Positions 1-7,876 are shown, numbered from the stretch's first letter. The stretch is DNA of 44,600 nt from Kribbella albertanoniae (GCF_004348455.1 NZ_SMKA01000038.1:1-44600); one strand, 5' to 3'. The notes: generated by a model from the sequence alone, not told the origin. Numbers and translations are program-made.

Positions 1-6
1 AAATTT

Positions 7-85
7 GAGGGGATCTCCATTCGAGTTGCCGGTTCTCCTCCCAAATTTCGAGGGGAGAACCGGCAACTTCAGGGGAGATCCCCTC
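7..85. repeat. Nested perfect palindrome (two stacked stems)
   Basis: Bases 7-18 (GAGGGGATCTCC) are the exact reverse complement of 74-85. Inside them, 24-38 (AGTTGCCGGTTCTCC) is the exact reverse complement of 54-68. The hexamer AAATTT occurs at 1-6 and again in the central loop at 43-48. The whole could fold as one long two-stem hairpin or a cruciform. It lies over 400 bp past the stop of the (-) sugar dehydrogenase gene, so a simple terminator for that gene is unlikely. It could be the terminator of a gene outside the window or a dispersed palindromic repeat. The pairing is certain; the role is not. Confidence 0.8.
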
Positions 86-141
86 GTTTTCCGGGCAGCA
101 ACGACACCCCGGTTACCGCGGTCTCGCGTTGCCTGGGGTTG

Positions 142-181
142 ACGGGCTAACGGGCTGACGGGCTGACGGCCTGACGGGCTG
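142..181. repeat. Five tandem copies of an 8-bp unit
   Basis: The unit ACGGGCTG is repeated five times head to tail (142-149, 150-157, 158-165, 166-173, 174-181). The first copy ends in A and the fourth has one C for G; the others are identical. It is a simple short tandem repeat in non-coding DNA. No function is visible. Confidence 0.85.
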
Positions 182-226
182 TGGCTGAGGTGCGAGATGG
201 CCGAGGTGTTATCGCGGGCCGGGAGT

Positions 227-515
227 CACCTTGAGCACCCGCCGACCATCTGACACCCCGCCGGAACGGTCGAACCGTGCTCAAGGTTGCCCGCCCGGCT
301 CGCCTTGAGCACCCATCAACCACTTGCTGGCCGCGCACATGGTTGACCCGTGCTCAACGTCGTACCGGCTCGCCTTGGGCACCCATCAGAAGCCCATGTG
401 ACACCCGCTGGAACGGTTGAACCGTGCTCAAGGTCGCCCGCCCGGCTCACCTTGAGCACCCATCAACCACTTGCTGGCCGCGCGCGTGGTTGGCCTGTGC
501 TCAACGTCGTACCGG
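227..515. repeat. 144-bp imperfect tandem duplication with paired inverted decamers
   Basis: Bases 227-370 and 371-515 are two imperfect copies of one unit. Each copy has two halves that open with CCTTGAGCAC or a near match (229-238, 303-312, 373-382, 450-459) and close with GTGCTCAAGG or GTGCTCAACG (277-286, 350-359, 424-433, 497-506). Opening and closing decamers are reverse complements, so the array is four consecutive stem-loop units, each about 57-61 bp. The second half of each copy shares a long block around TTGCTGGCCGCGC. The array ends just downstream of the stop of the (-) dehydrogenase gene at 525. No open frame here looks like a protein family. Confidence 0.85.
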
Positions 516-524
516 GGAAGGGGG

Positions 525-1862
525 TTAGGGCTTGCCGGGGGCTCGGTAGGTCCAGCCGGCGGCTCGCCATTTGGCGGCGTCGAGGAGGAGGCGGGCGTCG
601 ATGATGACGGGGGACTCGACGGAGCCGCGGAGGGCGGCTGGGTCCAGTTCGCGGAACTCGGGCCACTCGGTCAGGTGCAGTACGGCGTGGGCGCCGATGC
701 AGGCTTCGGCGGCGGAGGAGGCGTAGCGGAGGGTCGGGCGGACGCGGCGGGCGTTCTCCATCGCTTCGGGGTCGTAGACGGTGACCGTGGCACCGTGCAG
801 GGAGATGCGGCCGGCCACGTCGAGGGCGGGCGAGTCGCGGACGTCGTCCGTACCGGCCTTGAAGGCGGCGCCGAGGACGGTGACATTCTTGCCCATCCAG
901 ACGCCGCCGAGCATCTCGTGCGTGATGTCGACCAGACCGGCGCGGCGGCGCTGGTTGATGTCGTCGACCTCGCGGAGCAGGGTGATGACCTCTTCGACAC
1001 CGAGTTCACCGGCGCGGTGCATGAACGCGCGCAGGTCCTTCGGGAGGCAGCCGCCGCCGTACCCGGGGCCGGCGTAGAGCATGCCGCGGCCGATCCGCTT
1101 GTCGTAGCCGAGGGCGTCGGCCAGCTGGGTGACGTCGGCGCCGGTCGCGTCGGCCATCTCGGCGAGTGCGTTGATGAACGAGATCTTGGTGGCCAGGAAC
1201 GCGTTCGCGCCGCCCTTGACCAGCTCGGCGGTCGGCAGGTTGCAGACGACTACCGGCGTACCCTCGCCGATCGGCGTCGCGAAGACCTCGCGCAATCGCG
1301 CTTCGGCCTCGGCGGACTGCACCCCGAAGACCAGCCGGTCCGGGTGCAGGGTGTCGTCGACCCCGTGCGCCTCGCGAAGGAATTCGGGCTGCCAGGCGAT
1401 CTCGATACCGGTCGCCGCGGGCGCCTCGGCATGGAACCGCGCTTCGACGACCTTCGACGTACCGACCGGGACAGTCGAGCGGCCGACCACCAGCGTGGGC
1501 TTGGTCAGCAGTGGCGCGAGCATCGAGACGACCGAGTGCACCTGGGCCAGGTCGGCGCCCTCGCTGCTCTCCAGCTGCGGCGTGCCGACGCAGATGAAGT
1601 GGACGTCGGCCCAGTCCGCGATCTCGGTGTAGTCCTTGGTGAACCGCAGCCGCCCGGAGTCGACATGCTTCTTCAGCAGCGGGTCCAGGCCGGGCTCGTA
1701 CAGCGGCGCCTTGCCGTCGTTCAGCAGCTTCAGCCGGTGCTCGTCGATCTCGACCCCGACGACGTCGAAGCCGAACTCGGCCATCCCGGCCGCGGTGTTC
1801 GCGCCGAGGTAGTTGGTGCCGATCACGGCGATCCGCAGCGGGCGGGAGGTCGCTTCACTCAT
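525..1862 (-). CDS. UDP-glucose/GDP-mannose dehydrogenase family protein
   Basis: The 445-residue protein has the three parts of nucleotide-sugar 6-dehydrogenases. These NAD-dependent enzymes oxidise UDP-glucose (or a related sugar nucleotide) twice to the uronic acid, for capsule, cell-wall or glycan precursors. An N-terminal Rossmann fold begins at about residue 11, the central helical domain follows (KGGAN, K216 and N220), and the catalytic cysteine loop is GGGCLPKDL with Cys272. The nucleotide loop reads GTNYLG where GTGYVG is usual, so the second glycine is Asn. FLREAHGVDD around 161-170 replaces the usual FLREG motif. The start MSEATSRP at 1862 is preferred over an upstream in-frame ATG at 1892 because the Rossmann strand then begins at the usual place. 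It stands alone, divergent from the acyl-CoA dehydrogenase. The substrate is not decided by sequence. Confidence 0.93.
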   Translation of the reverse strand: MSEATSRPLRIAVIGTNYLGANTAAGMAEFGFDVVGVEIDEHRLKLLNDGKAPLYEPGLDPLLKKHVDSGRLRFTKDYTEIADWADVHFICVGTPQLESSEGADLAQVHSVVSMLAPLLTKPTLVVGRSTVPVGTSKVVEARFHAEAPAATGIEIAWQPEFLREAHGVDDTLHPDRLVFGVQSAEAEARLREVFATPIGEGTPVVVCNLPTAELVKGGANAFLATKISFINALAEMADATGADVTQLADALGYDKRIGRGMLYAGPGYGGGCLPKDLRAFMHRAGELGVEEVITLLREVDDINQRRRAGLVDITHEMLGGVWMGKNVTVLGAAFKAGTDDVRDSPALDVAGRISLHGATVTVYDPEAMENARRVRPTLRYASSAAEACIGAHAVLHLTEWPEFRELDPAALRGSVESPVIIDARLLLDAAKWRAAGWTYRAPGKP

Positions 1863-1996
1863 GCCGGGGACTCTACCCATCCCGGTTAGCAACTGGTGAC
1901 CGGCTCATGTCCACCGGCTCTCGGACCGTGCGGGGTTGATCACTTCCTGCTTCCGGCAACTCCCGGTACGGCGGCATTCGTCGTACCATGTGACTC

Positions 1997-3160
1997 GTGA
2001 GTAACTCATTCGACCTGTACGCGTTGTCCGAGGAGCACGAGGCGATCCGGGAGGCGGTCCGCGACGTCTGTGACGCCAAGGTCGCGCCGAACGCCGGTGA
2101 CGTGGACGAGCTGGCCGAGTTCCCGAAGGCGTCGTACGACGCGCTGAAGGCCTCGGACTTCCACGCCCCGCACATCCCCGAGCAGTACGGCGGCGCCGGG
2201 GCGGATGCACTCGCGACCGTGATCGTGATCGAGGAGGTCGCCCGGGCCTGCGCCTCGAGCTCGCTGATCCCGGCGGTCAACAAGCTCGGCTCGCTGCCGC
2301 TGCTGCTGTCCGGATCCGAAGAGGTCAAGCAGCGCTACCTGCCGCCGGTGGCCGCCGGCGACGCGATGTTCTCGTACTGCCTGTCCGAGCCCGAGGCCGG
2401 TTCGGACGCGGCGTCGATGAAGACCCGTGCGGTGCTCGACGGCGACCACTACGTGCTGAACGGCGTGAAGCGCTGGATCACCAACGCCGGTGAGAGCGAG
2501 TACTACACCGTCTTCGCGGTCACCGACCCGGATGCGCGCTCCAAGGGCATCTCGGCGTTCGTCGTCGAGAAGTCCGACGAGGGCGTCTCCTTCGGCGCCC
2601 CGGAGAAGAAGCTCGGCATCAAGGGTTCGCCGACCCGCGAGGTCTACCTCGACAACGTCCGGATCCCCGTCGGCCGCCTGATCGGCGACCCCGGCACCGG
2701 CTTCGGTACGGCGATGGCCACGCTGGACCACACCCGCGTCACGATCGCCGCCCAGGCCCTCGGGATCGCCCAGGGCGCACTCGACTATGCCCTCGGCTAC
2801 GTCCAGGAGCGCAAGCAGTTCGGCAAGGCGATCGCCGAGTTCCAGGGGCTGCAGTTCATGCTCGCCGACATGGGCATGAAGATCGAAGCCGCCCGCCAGC
2901 TCACCTACGCCGCAGCCGCCAAGTCCGAGCGCGGCGACGCCAACCTCACCTACTTCGGCGCCGCCGCCAAGTGCTTCGCCTCCGACGTAGCCATGGCCGT
3001 CACCACCGACGCCGTCCAACTCCTCGGCGGCTACGGCTACACCCACGACTACCCCGTCGAACGCATGATGCGCGACGCCAAAATTACCCAAATCTACGAA
3101 GGCACCAACCAGGTCCAACGCATAGTCATGGCCCGCCAACTCCTCAAGGGCCTCGCCTAA
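1997..3160 (+). CDS. Acyl-CoA dehydrogenase
   Basis: This is a full-length 387-residue FAD acyl-CoA dehydrogenase, which removes two hydrogens from the alpha and beta carbons of an acyl-CoA and passes electrons to ETF. The flavin/substrate motif YCLSEPEAGSDAASMKT is near residues 130-146. The C-terminal signature reads QLLGGYGYTHDYPVERMMRD, then QIYEGTNQVQR, where Glu368 is the catalytic base of the short-chain and butyryl type. The start is GTG at 1997 (MSNSFDLYA). Length and motifs fit a short/branched-chain enzyme; substrate length is not certain. The last 250 bp use C- and A-ending codons much more than the front. The integrase region begins only 10 bp past the stop, so the element seems to have inserted behind this gene without breaking it. 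Confidence 0.95.
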   Translation: MSNSFDLYALSEEHEAIREAVRDVCDAKVAPNAGDVDELAEFPKASYDALKASDFHAPHIPEQYGGAGADALATVIVIEEVARACASSSLIPAVNKLGSLPLLLSGSEEVKQRYLPPVAAGDAMFSYCLSEPEAGSDAASMKTRAVLDGDHYVLNGVKRWITNAGESEYYTVFAVTDPDARSKGISAFVVEKSDEGVSFGAPEKKLGIKGSPTREVYLDNVRIPVGRLIGDPGTGFGTAMATLDHTRVTIAAQALGIAQGALDYALGYVQERKQFGKAIAEFQGLQFMLADMGMKIEAARQLTYAAAAKSERGDANLTYFGAAAKCFASDVAMAVTTDAVQLLGGYGYTHDYPVERMMRDAKITQIYEGTNQVQRIVMARQLLKGLA

Positions 3161-3169
3161 CCCTGTTTC

Positions 3170-3183
3170 CGCAGGTCAGAGGC
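3170..3183 (+). repeat. 14-bp direct repeat, putative attachment-site copy 1
   Basis: CGCAGGTCAGAGGC here recurs exactly at 5776-5789, in the same orientation and at the 3' side of each of the two integrase genes. Such repeats are what an integrase leaves as attL/attR or attP cores. No tRNA gene could be folded around it, so the attB identity is open. Confidence 0.5.
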
Positions 3184-3207
3184 ATATTCCCGTGTCAGGC
3201 CGCGATC

Positions 3208-3236
3208 GTCGGCTTGCTGCTCAGGCAGCAGCCGAC
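3208..3236 (-). terminator. Stem-loop at the end of integrase 1
   Basis: GTCGGCTTGCTGC and GCAGCAGCCGAC pair with one bulged base around a TCAG loop. The hairpin straddles the stop codon of integrase 1 (3221-3223). It has no U tract, as is common in high-GC actinobacteria. Confidence 0.55.
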
Positions 3237-4501
3237 TCGGTCCTGCTCCGTGACTGCTCCGTCAGCCGCTGGCGGAGCTGCGTCATCCGGCGGTCGATGG
3301 CCTGACGCGCTCTGTCGTGCGACGACGGCAACAGATGCGTGTAGAGGCGAAGTGTGAAGCTGGCGTTGTAGTGCCCGAGGTACTCAGCAAGCTCCTTGAT
3401 GTTGACGCCGTCCTTCAGGGCGACGCTGGCAAAGTGATGGCGTAGCGCATGCAGTCCGGTTTTCCTGTCGGTCACGTAGTGCCGCCGTCCGCGCTTGTCG
3501 CGGGTGGGCGGCGGGATGACGCCGACCGCGGACAACGCCGGCTTCCAGATGGTCTCGTCGTAATTGCGGGCACGGATCTGCTTCCCGTCACTCCACGTGA
3601 ACATCAGCCGAATCGTTCGAGGTTCGCCGGCGAGCGTTTCCCACGGCAAGGTCACCTCAGTGTCACCGAGTTGCTCGATGTGCTCTCGCGCGAACTCAGC
3701 GATGGCCTTTGACATCGGCACCGCACGCATCTTGTCGTTCTTGGGCGCTGAGAAGACGAAGTCGCGTCCGAGCTTCTTGACCTGGCGTCGCACCCAGATC
3801 ACATTGTTCTCGAAGTCGAAGTCCTCGGTAGACAGCCCGAAGATCTCCCCTTGGCGCAGTCCGGCGCCGGCTCCGACGATCGGTATCAAACGGTACTGCG
3901 GCGGATGTGCCTCGACGATGTCGTCTACGACCTGCTCTGACCAGACGACGACATCCGCGAAGTGAATCGGCGGACGCCGCACGATCTTCGATTTCGCGGG
4001 ATTGCGCTTGAGAGTCTCGTCCGCGACCGCCAGTTCCAGAGCTCCGTGGAGGACGAGAAACGCACTTCGTGCCGTGGACGGCCCGAACTGTTCGGTGACC
4101 TCACGCAGCCACACGGCAATTTCGGACGGCCGGATGCTCTTCAGTTGCCGCTTGCCGAACTTCGGCGCAACGTGAAGCCGCCACTTCGACTCGTACTGGA
4201 TCAGGCTGGCCGGATCCACCGACCGTGACTCCAACCAGTCCTTCCCAACCTGCTCCAGCCTCGTCCTCCCCGCCTTCGGATCAAGGTAGTCACCACGCTC
4301 CCGATCCGTCTCCATCGCCGACCCGTGCCGACTGGCCGCCGTCTTCGTCTCGAATGCCATCGAGACCTCGTTGCCGGCCGGCCCCAGCCAAACCGCCAGC
4401 CACCGCTTGCCCCGGCCCCAGCGCTTCTCGTTCCGCACCCGGACGACTGTCCCGTCGGCCTGCTTGACCGCCCGCGTCCACTGATCCTTCACGAACGCCA
4501 T
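3221..4501 (-). CDS. Tyrosine site-specific integrase (integrase 1)
   Basis: The 426-residue phage/AICE-type tyrosine recombinase is complete. It has an N-terminal arm-binding region (about 1-75), a core-binding SAM-like domain (about 80-175) and a catalytic domain with the full set Arg216 (GLRQGEIFGL), His351 and Arg354 (HALRHH), His377 (LGH) and the nucleophile Tyr387 (LYTHLLP). It catalyses recombination between attP and attB through a 3'-phosphotyrosine. The start at 4501 (MAFVKDQW) is chosen because GGGAGG lies 8 nt upstream and because the paralogue at 5782-7101 starts at the same place; an in-frame extension to 4915 has no homology. No excisionase gene is recognised beside it. It is closely similar over its length to the broken integrase 2. 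Confidence 0.95.
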   Translation of the reverse strand: MAFVKDQWTRAVKQADGTVVRVRNEKRWGRGKRWLAVWLGPAGNEVSMAFETKTAASRHGSAMETDRERGDYLDPKAGRTRLEQVGKDWLESRSVDPASLIQYESKWRLHVAPKFGKRQLKSIRPSEIAVWLREVTEQFGPSTARSAFLVLHGALELAVADETLKRNPAKSKIVRRPPIHFADVVVWSEQVVDDIVEAHPPQYRLIPIVGAGAGLRQGEIFGLSTEDFDFENNVIWVRRQVKKLGRDFVFSAPKNDKMRAVPMSKAIAEFAREHIEQLGDTEVTLPWETLAGEPRTIRLMFTWSDGKQIRARNYDETIWKPALSAVGVIPPPTRDKRGRRHYVTDRKTGLHALRHHFASVALKDGVNIKELAEYLGHYNASFTLRLYTHLLPSSHDRARQAIDRRMTQLRQRLTEQSRSRTESAAA

Positions 4502-4740
4502 CGAAAAGCCTCCCGTTTCCTTGGGATTTCCGATGGTCAACGTATGGGGACCTCGCCGATCGGCCACATGCGAACGGCAAAGCTGTGGATAAGTAGGCCC
4601 AGCTTGGGGCCGAGCGCCGTGAAGAAGTTGCGCGTTGCCTTGAATGGCTTGCACGTTTCCAACCGCATCGGGTAGGTCAGGATGGGATCGATGCGGTCGC
4701 GTGGACGGCCGGTCGCCGGTATATCTCACGGGGAGATCTG

Positions 4741-4956
4741 ATGACCAAGCGTGTCGAGGACCAGTCAGACGAGCGTGCACTCCACCTCGTCGACGAGCGG
4801 ACGTCCGGTCGAGACTTCGGCCGGTTCGGGGACGCGCGGGAGCTAACTCGCGAGCGATTCGGGCCAGGGATCGAGAGCAGCAACCCGGAGGTGGAGTCCA
4901 GCGGAGGGATTCCACGCTACGAGTTGACCTCTACTGCGGGGAGTGAACAACGATAG
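4741..4956 (+). CDS. Small hypothetical protein (71 aa)
   Basis: I do not recognise this family. It is a short hydrophilic, charged protein (MTKRVEDQSDERALHLVDE) without membrane segment or cysteine. The ATG is preceded by GGGGAGA about 5 nt upstream, a plausible ribosome site. It ends 15 bp before the broken antitoxin-like gene in the same direction, and the two may once have formed one transcription unit. It lies between the two integrases, so it is probably element cargo. It may be a chance frame. Confidence 0.35.
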   Translation: MTKRVEDQSDERALHLVDERTSGRDFGRFGDARELTRERFGPGIESSNPEVESSGGIPRYELTSTAGSEQR

Positions 4957-4971
4957 AAGCGGGAACAACGA

Positions 4972-5207
4972 GTGAGTGCGTTCGACAATCTGAAGGACGC
5001 AGCCCAGGGCCCGGAGTCAAGGCGACGGAACTGGTCGACGGACACGGCGACAAGGTTGCCGCCGGCCTGGACAAGGCCGGAGACTTCGTCGACGAGAAGA
5101 CCGCTGGCAAGTACGGCGACAAGATCGACCAGGGGGTCGACGCCGCGAAAGACCAGCTGGACAACCTGGACGGACAGAACGACGACATCACCGACGACCA
5201 GCGCTGA
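4972..5207 (+). pseudogene. Rv0909/MT0933-like antitoxin gene, frameshifted
   Basis: The first codons (GTG at 4972) encode MSAFDNLKDAAQG, the usual start of the small MT0933-type antitoxin family. The frame then changes between about 5005 and 5025. In the second frame the typical body continues: VDGHGDKVAAGLDKAGDFVD, then KYGDKIDQGVDAAKDQLDN, ending DDQR at 5207. A loss of about one base explains it. These proteins are about 60-75 residues, low in hydrophobic residues and repetitive in DK/GDK motifs; some were described as antitoxins, but most members are uncharacterised. No toxin gene is recognisable beside it. Confidence 0.75.
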
Positions 5208-5219
5208 CAGTCCGTAAAC

Positions 5220-5255
5220 AGTGGAGCGACCGGCCCACCCGTCGGTCTCTCCACT
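5220..5255 (+). terminator. Stem-loop after the antitoxin relic
   Basis: AGTGGAGCGACCG pairs with CGGTCTCTCCACT with a single mismatch. It starts 13 bp past the relic's stop codon. A high-GC hairpin without a T tract; probable factor-independent terminator. Confidence 0.65.
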
Positions 5256-5401
5256 GCGATCAAGCCACGGCAGTTCTCTTTCGCTACGACGCGGACGACG
5301 CCTGGTCTTGACGCCCGGTCCAGGCGGGCCGGGAGGTTCGGCCTCGCTGAGACTCGGGCCTGCGCAGGTAAACCAGTTCGCCGCGCGACTAGGCTGCTGA
5401 A

Positions 5402-5762
5402 GTGTCCGCAGCCGATGCCGAACCGCCGGTTGTGCCGGGCAACTTTTGCCTGGCCTCGATGGCAGTGGCGTCACTCGAGTCCTTCCGGCCGGTGGCTGTC
5501 GATTTCGTGGCCACGTCGCCGCCGATCGAGTCGGTGCCCTCGGAAGCGTCAGGATTGCGAGAGCTGACCAATCGCGAGGTGCAGGCAATGAAGCTGGCGG
5601 CCGAAGGCCTGGCCAACGACGTGGTCGCAGCCGAGCTGCATCTGAGCTCCTGACCGTCGGTGCCACGTGCAGCGGGCCATGGCCAAACTCGGCGCGCCGG
5701 ACCGGGCACAACTGGAACATGTTGGCCTGAGCAGTCCTACGACAGCTTTCGTGCGCCTCTGA
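5402..5762 (+). pseudogene. LuxR-family regulator relic (HTH only)
   Basis: An open frame from GTG 5402 encodes a 50-residue leader and then LTNREVQAMKLAAEGLAND, the first half of a LuxR DNA-binding domain. It stops after LHLSS at about 5650. About 20 bases on, in another frame, the second half of the same domain resumes (HVQRAMAKLGAPDRAQL) and runs to a stop at 5760-5762. At least one frameshift and a stop divide the domain. The remnant lies between the two integrases and is probably old cargo or flank. No functional protein is expected. Confidence 0.65.
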
Positions 5763-5775
5763 GCTGCGGACTTCT

Positions 5776-5789
5776 CGCAGGTCAGAGGC
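5776..5789 (+). repeat. 14-bp direct repeat, putative attachment-site copy 2
   Basis: This exact copy of the repeat at 3170-3183 overlaps the last codons and stop of integrase 2 (stop 5782-5784). The two copies bracket 2.6 kb containing integrase 1 and its cargo. No third copy was seen in the window. Confidence 0.5.
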
Positions 5790-7101
5790 CAAGTTGAGGG
5801 CCATCGTCCGCTTCCAGCAGATCCCGCGCGGAGGGGCTCTGTTCCGTCACTGTTCCGTGAGACGCAGACGCGAACACCGGGCCAAGACGTGCATCAAAGG
5901 CATGCCGTGCGCGTTGATGCGATGACGGCAGCATATGAGTGTAGAGCCGGAGCGTGAACGCGGGATCACCGTGCCCCATGTACTCGGCAAGCTCCCGGAT
6001 GTTGACGCCGTCCGCGAGAGTGACGCTCGCGTAATAGTGCCGCAGCGCGTGAATGCCGTCCTTCCGGCTCGCGAGGTACACCAGCGCACCCTTCTCGTTC
6101 CGGATCGGCGGCGGAATGACACTGCCCTTCACCAACGCCGGCTTCCAGATCCGCTCGTTGTACGCTCGGGCCTTGATGTGCAGGTCATCACGCCACCGGA
6201 AGAGCAGCCGCACACTGGCGAGGTCGCCGTCAGGCTTCTCCCACGGCAGGCTGTACGGCCGGATCCGGCCGGCCTTGATGTGTTGCCGCAGGACTTCCGC
6301 GGCGCCATCGGACATCGGAACGGTCCGCTCCTGGTCGTTCTTCGGCAGAGCGAACACGAAGGCGCTACCGAGCCTCTTGATCTGACGCCGTACGTGGATC
6401 TCCATCGCGTCGAAGTCGATGTCTTCCTCGCCCAGCCCGAAGAGCTCGCCCTGCCGCAGGCCGGCCGCCGCACCAAGCACCGGAATCGGCCGCAGCGACG
6501 CCGGATGAGCCTCGACGACGACCAGGACGGTCGCATCGCTCCACGCCACGATCCGCCCACTCTTCACCTCGGGCACCTGCACGGACTTCGCCTTGGCGGG
6601 ATTGCGTTTGATCGCTCCGTCGTCGAAGGCGAGCTCCAGGCTCCCATGAAGAACGATGAATGCCGTCCGTGCCGTCGCGGTGCCGATCCGCCTCTCCAGA
6701 TCTCTCAGCCAAGCGCCGATCTCAGACGGCTTAATGGAACCTGTCTCCCGCTCGCCGAACATCGGCAGAACATGAAGCCTCAGCGCCCGCTCGTACGTAA
6801 TGAGTGTGGACGGATCGACTGACCGCGACTGAAGTCATCTCTCGAGGTAGACCCCGAACCGAACAGTCCCCGCCCGCGGAGCGACATACTCCCCGCGCCC
6901 AACATCCGTCTCCATCTCGGATCCATACTTGTCCGCCCGAGCCTTGGTACTGAAGGCCTTCGAGACCTCATTTCCCGAAGGGGCGAGCCAGACCAATAGC
7001 CATCGCTCCCCTCGTCCCCAACGCTTCTCGTTCCGCTGCCGCTGGATGCTCCCGTCGGCCTGCTTCACCGCTCTCATCCACAAGTCCTTCGTAAACGCCA
7101 C
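5782..7101 (-). pseudogene. Tyrosine integrase 2, interrupted by one in-frame TGA
   Basis: The frame from GTG 7101 (VAFTKDLW; GGAGG 6 nt upstream) to 5782 would encode 439 residues, paralogous to integrase 1. It is intact except for TGA at 6835-6837, codon 89. Integrase 1 has Trp89 at the aligned place (KDWLESRSVDP against ER*LQSRSVDP), so one G-to-A change in TGG explains the stop. Everything after it is preserved: Arg in GLRQGELFGL, the HALRHYY box, MGH and the Tyr of LYTHMLP. The N-terminal 88-residue piece and the C-terminal part (ATG at 6762) could be made separately, but no ribosome site is seen before 6762. The C-terminal tail after LTEQS differs from integrase 1. It is either a recent pseudogene or a read-through gene. 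Confidence 0.88.
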
Positions 7102-7289
7102 GTCTGCCTCCAGCCGTCGAAGTCGGTCGGACCTCAACGGCTGGGCAACCACATTTTTTTTTGGACATTACGGCCGTGACTTCGCTATAGAACGACTGCG
7201 CGCTGTCCGACTGATGCATCCGATGCCGAACACGCGGCGATTGGTTGGTGCTGCGCACCTTTGGGCAGGGGGACGTCGCGACCAAGGGT

Positions 7290-7411
7290 GCGATCGAGTG
7301 CAGCGGGACGACCTGGAATCCGGTGACCGGTTGCGATTAGATCGCCTCCGGCTGCGACAACTGCTACACCTCGGCGCTGTCAAATGCTTGAAGGCCATGG
7401 GTGCGACATGA
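7290..7411 (+). pseudogene. Phage Gp37/Gp68-like (DUF5131) relic
   Basis: The frame at 7290 reads AIECSGTTWNPVTGCD, a stop, then IASGCDNCYTSALSN. After a one-base shift it continues LKAMGAT. This matches the start of the DUF5131/phage Gp37-Gp68 family, whose signature is WNPxTGC followed by a GCxxCY cluster and a KRLKAMG-like stretch. Only about 40 residues remain, with one stop and one frameshift; the rest of the roughly 250-residue gene is missing. It lies just beyond integrase 2 and fits the idea of mobile-element cargo. Confidence 0.7.
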
Positions 7412-7876
7412 CCTAGGCTGCCGTCAGCCGCGAACCTGAATCCGCTGATTGCAGCCCAGATTGATCATGAGCCGTCGAATGTGAGCAGAATCCTTTGCCG
7501 GTACGGAGCTACTGATCGAGCTGTACCGAGTGAATACCCGTGCTGCTGCTCATCCCGGTGCTGATTGACGTTTACAAAGAGATGGTCTCCGTACGGAGCA
7601 GCGAGGGTTGAAACCACCCAATGGAGCTGTGGTCGTGACTCATCGCGATGTCGTCCGGTGGCGCCTGTCAGGTTGTCAGTTGGTTGTGTCTACCGTGACT
7701 GTGGTTCCTCTGCTGCCCAGCTGCCCAGACGACATCCGACGAGTGCTCGAGATCTCAAGCTCCTCAGTCGTAAACCGGATGAACTCGTCAGGCCGTACAG
7801 GCTGATGTCCGAGACATCTGATCTGGCTATGCGCGGTGAAGCGCGCACTCCTTGGCCAGGGAGCTAGGAGACGGAA
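7412..7876. other. Stretch without a recognised gene
   Basis: No frame in this 465-bp stretch shows a recognisable domain or a good ribosome site. It probably contains the upstream control region of the secreted protein gene at 7877, but no convincing promoter boxes were identified. Confidence 0.5.

Noticed and set aside
227..515. CRISPR-like array
   Set aside because: Only two long imperfect copies, repeats are inverted decamers rather than constant direct repeats with unique spacers, and no cas genes are present.
471..1889. 472-aa plus-strand open frame over the sugar dehydrogenase gene
   Set aside because: It is the antisense shadow of a clear enzyme gene; its translation is Gly/Ala/Arg-rich low complexity without any domain.
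2006..3139. 377-aa minus-strand open frame over the acyl-CoA dehydrogenase
   Set aside because: Antisense shadow typical of high-GC codon use; the plus-strand protein has full catalytic motifs.
3160..3240. tRNA gene as the attachment site near the 14-bp repeat
   Set aside because: No acceptor stem or T-loop could be folded around the repeat; the site was kept only as a direct repeat.
4917..5804. 295-aa minus-strand open frame between the integrases
   Set aside because: Pro/Arg-rich translation with no motif; the plus strand there carries antitoxin-like and LuxR-like sequence, which explains the openness.
6835..6837. Selenocysteine or stop-codon reassignment at the integrase TGA
   Set aside because: The aligned residue is Trp, other genes in the window end in TGA normally, and no SECIS-like structure was seen; nonsense mutation is simpler.
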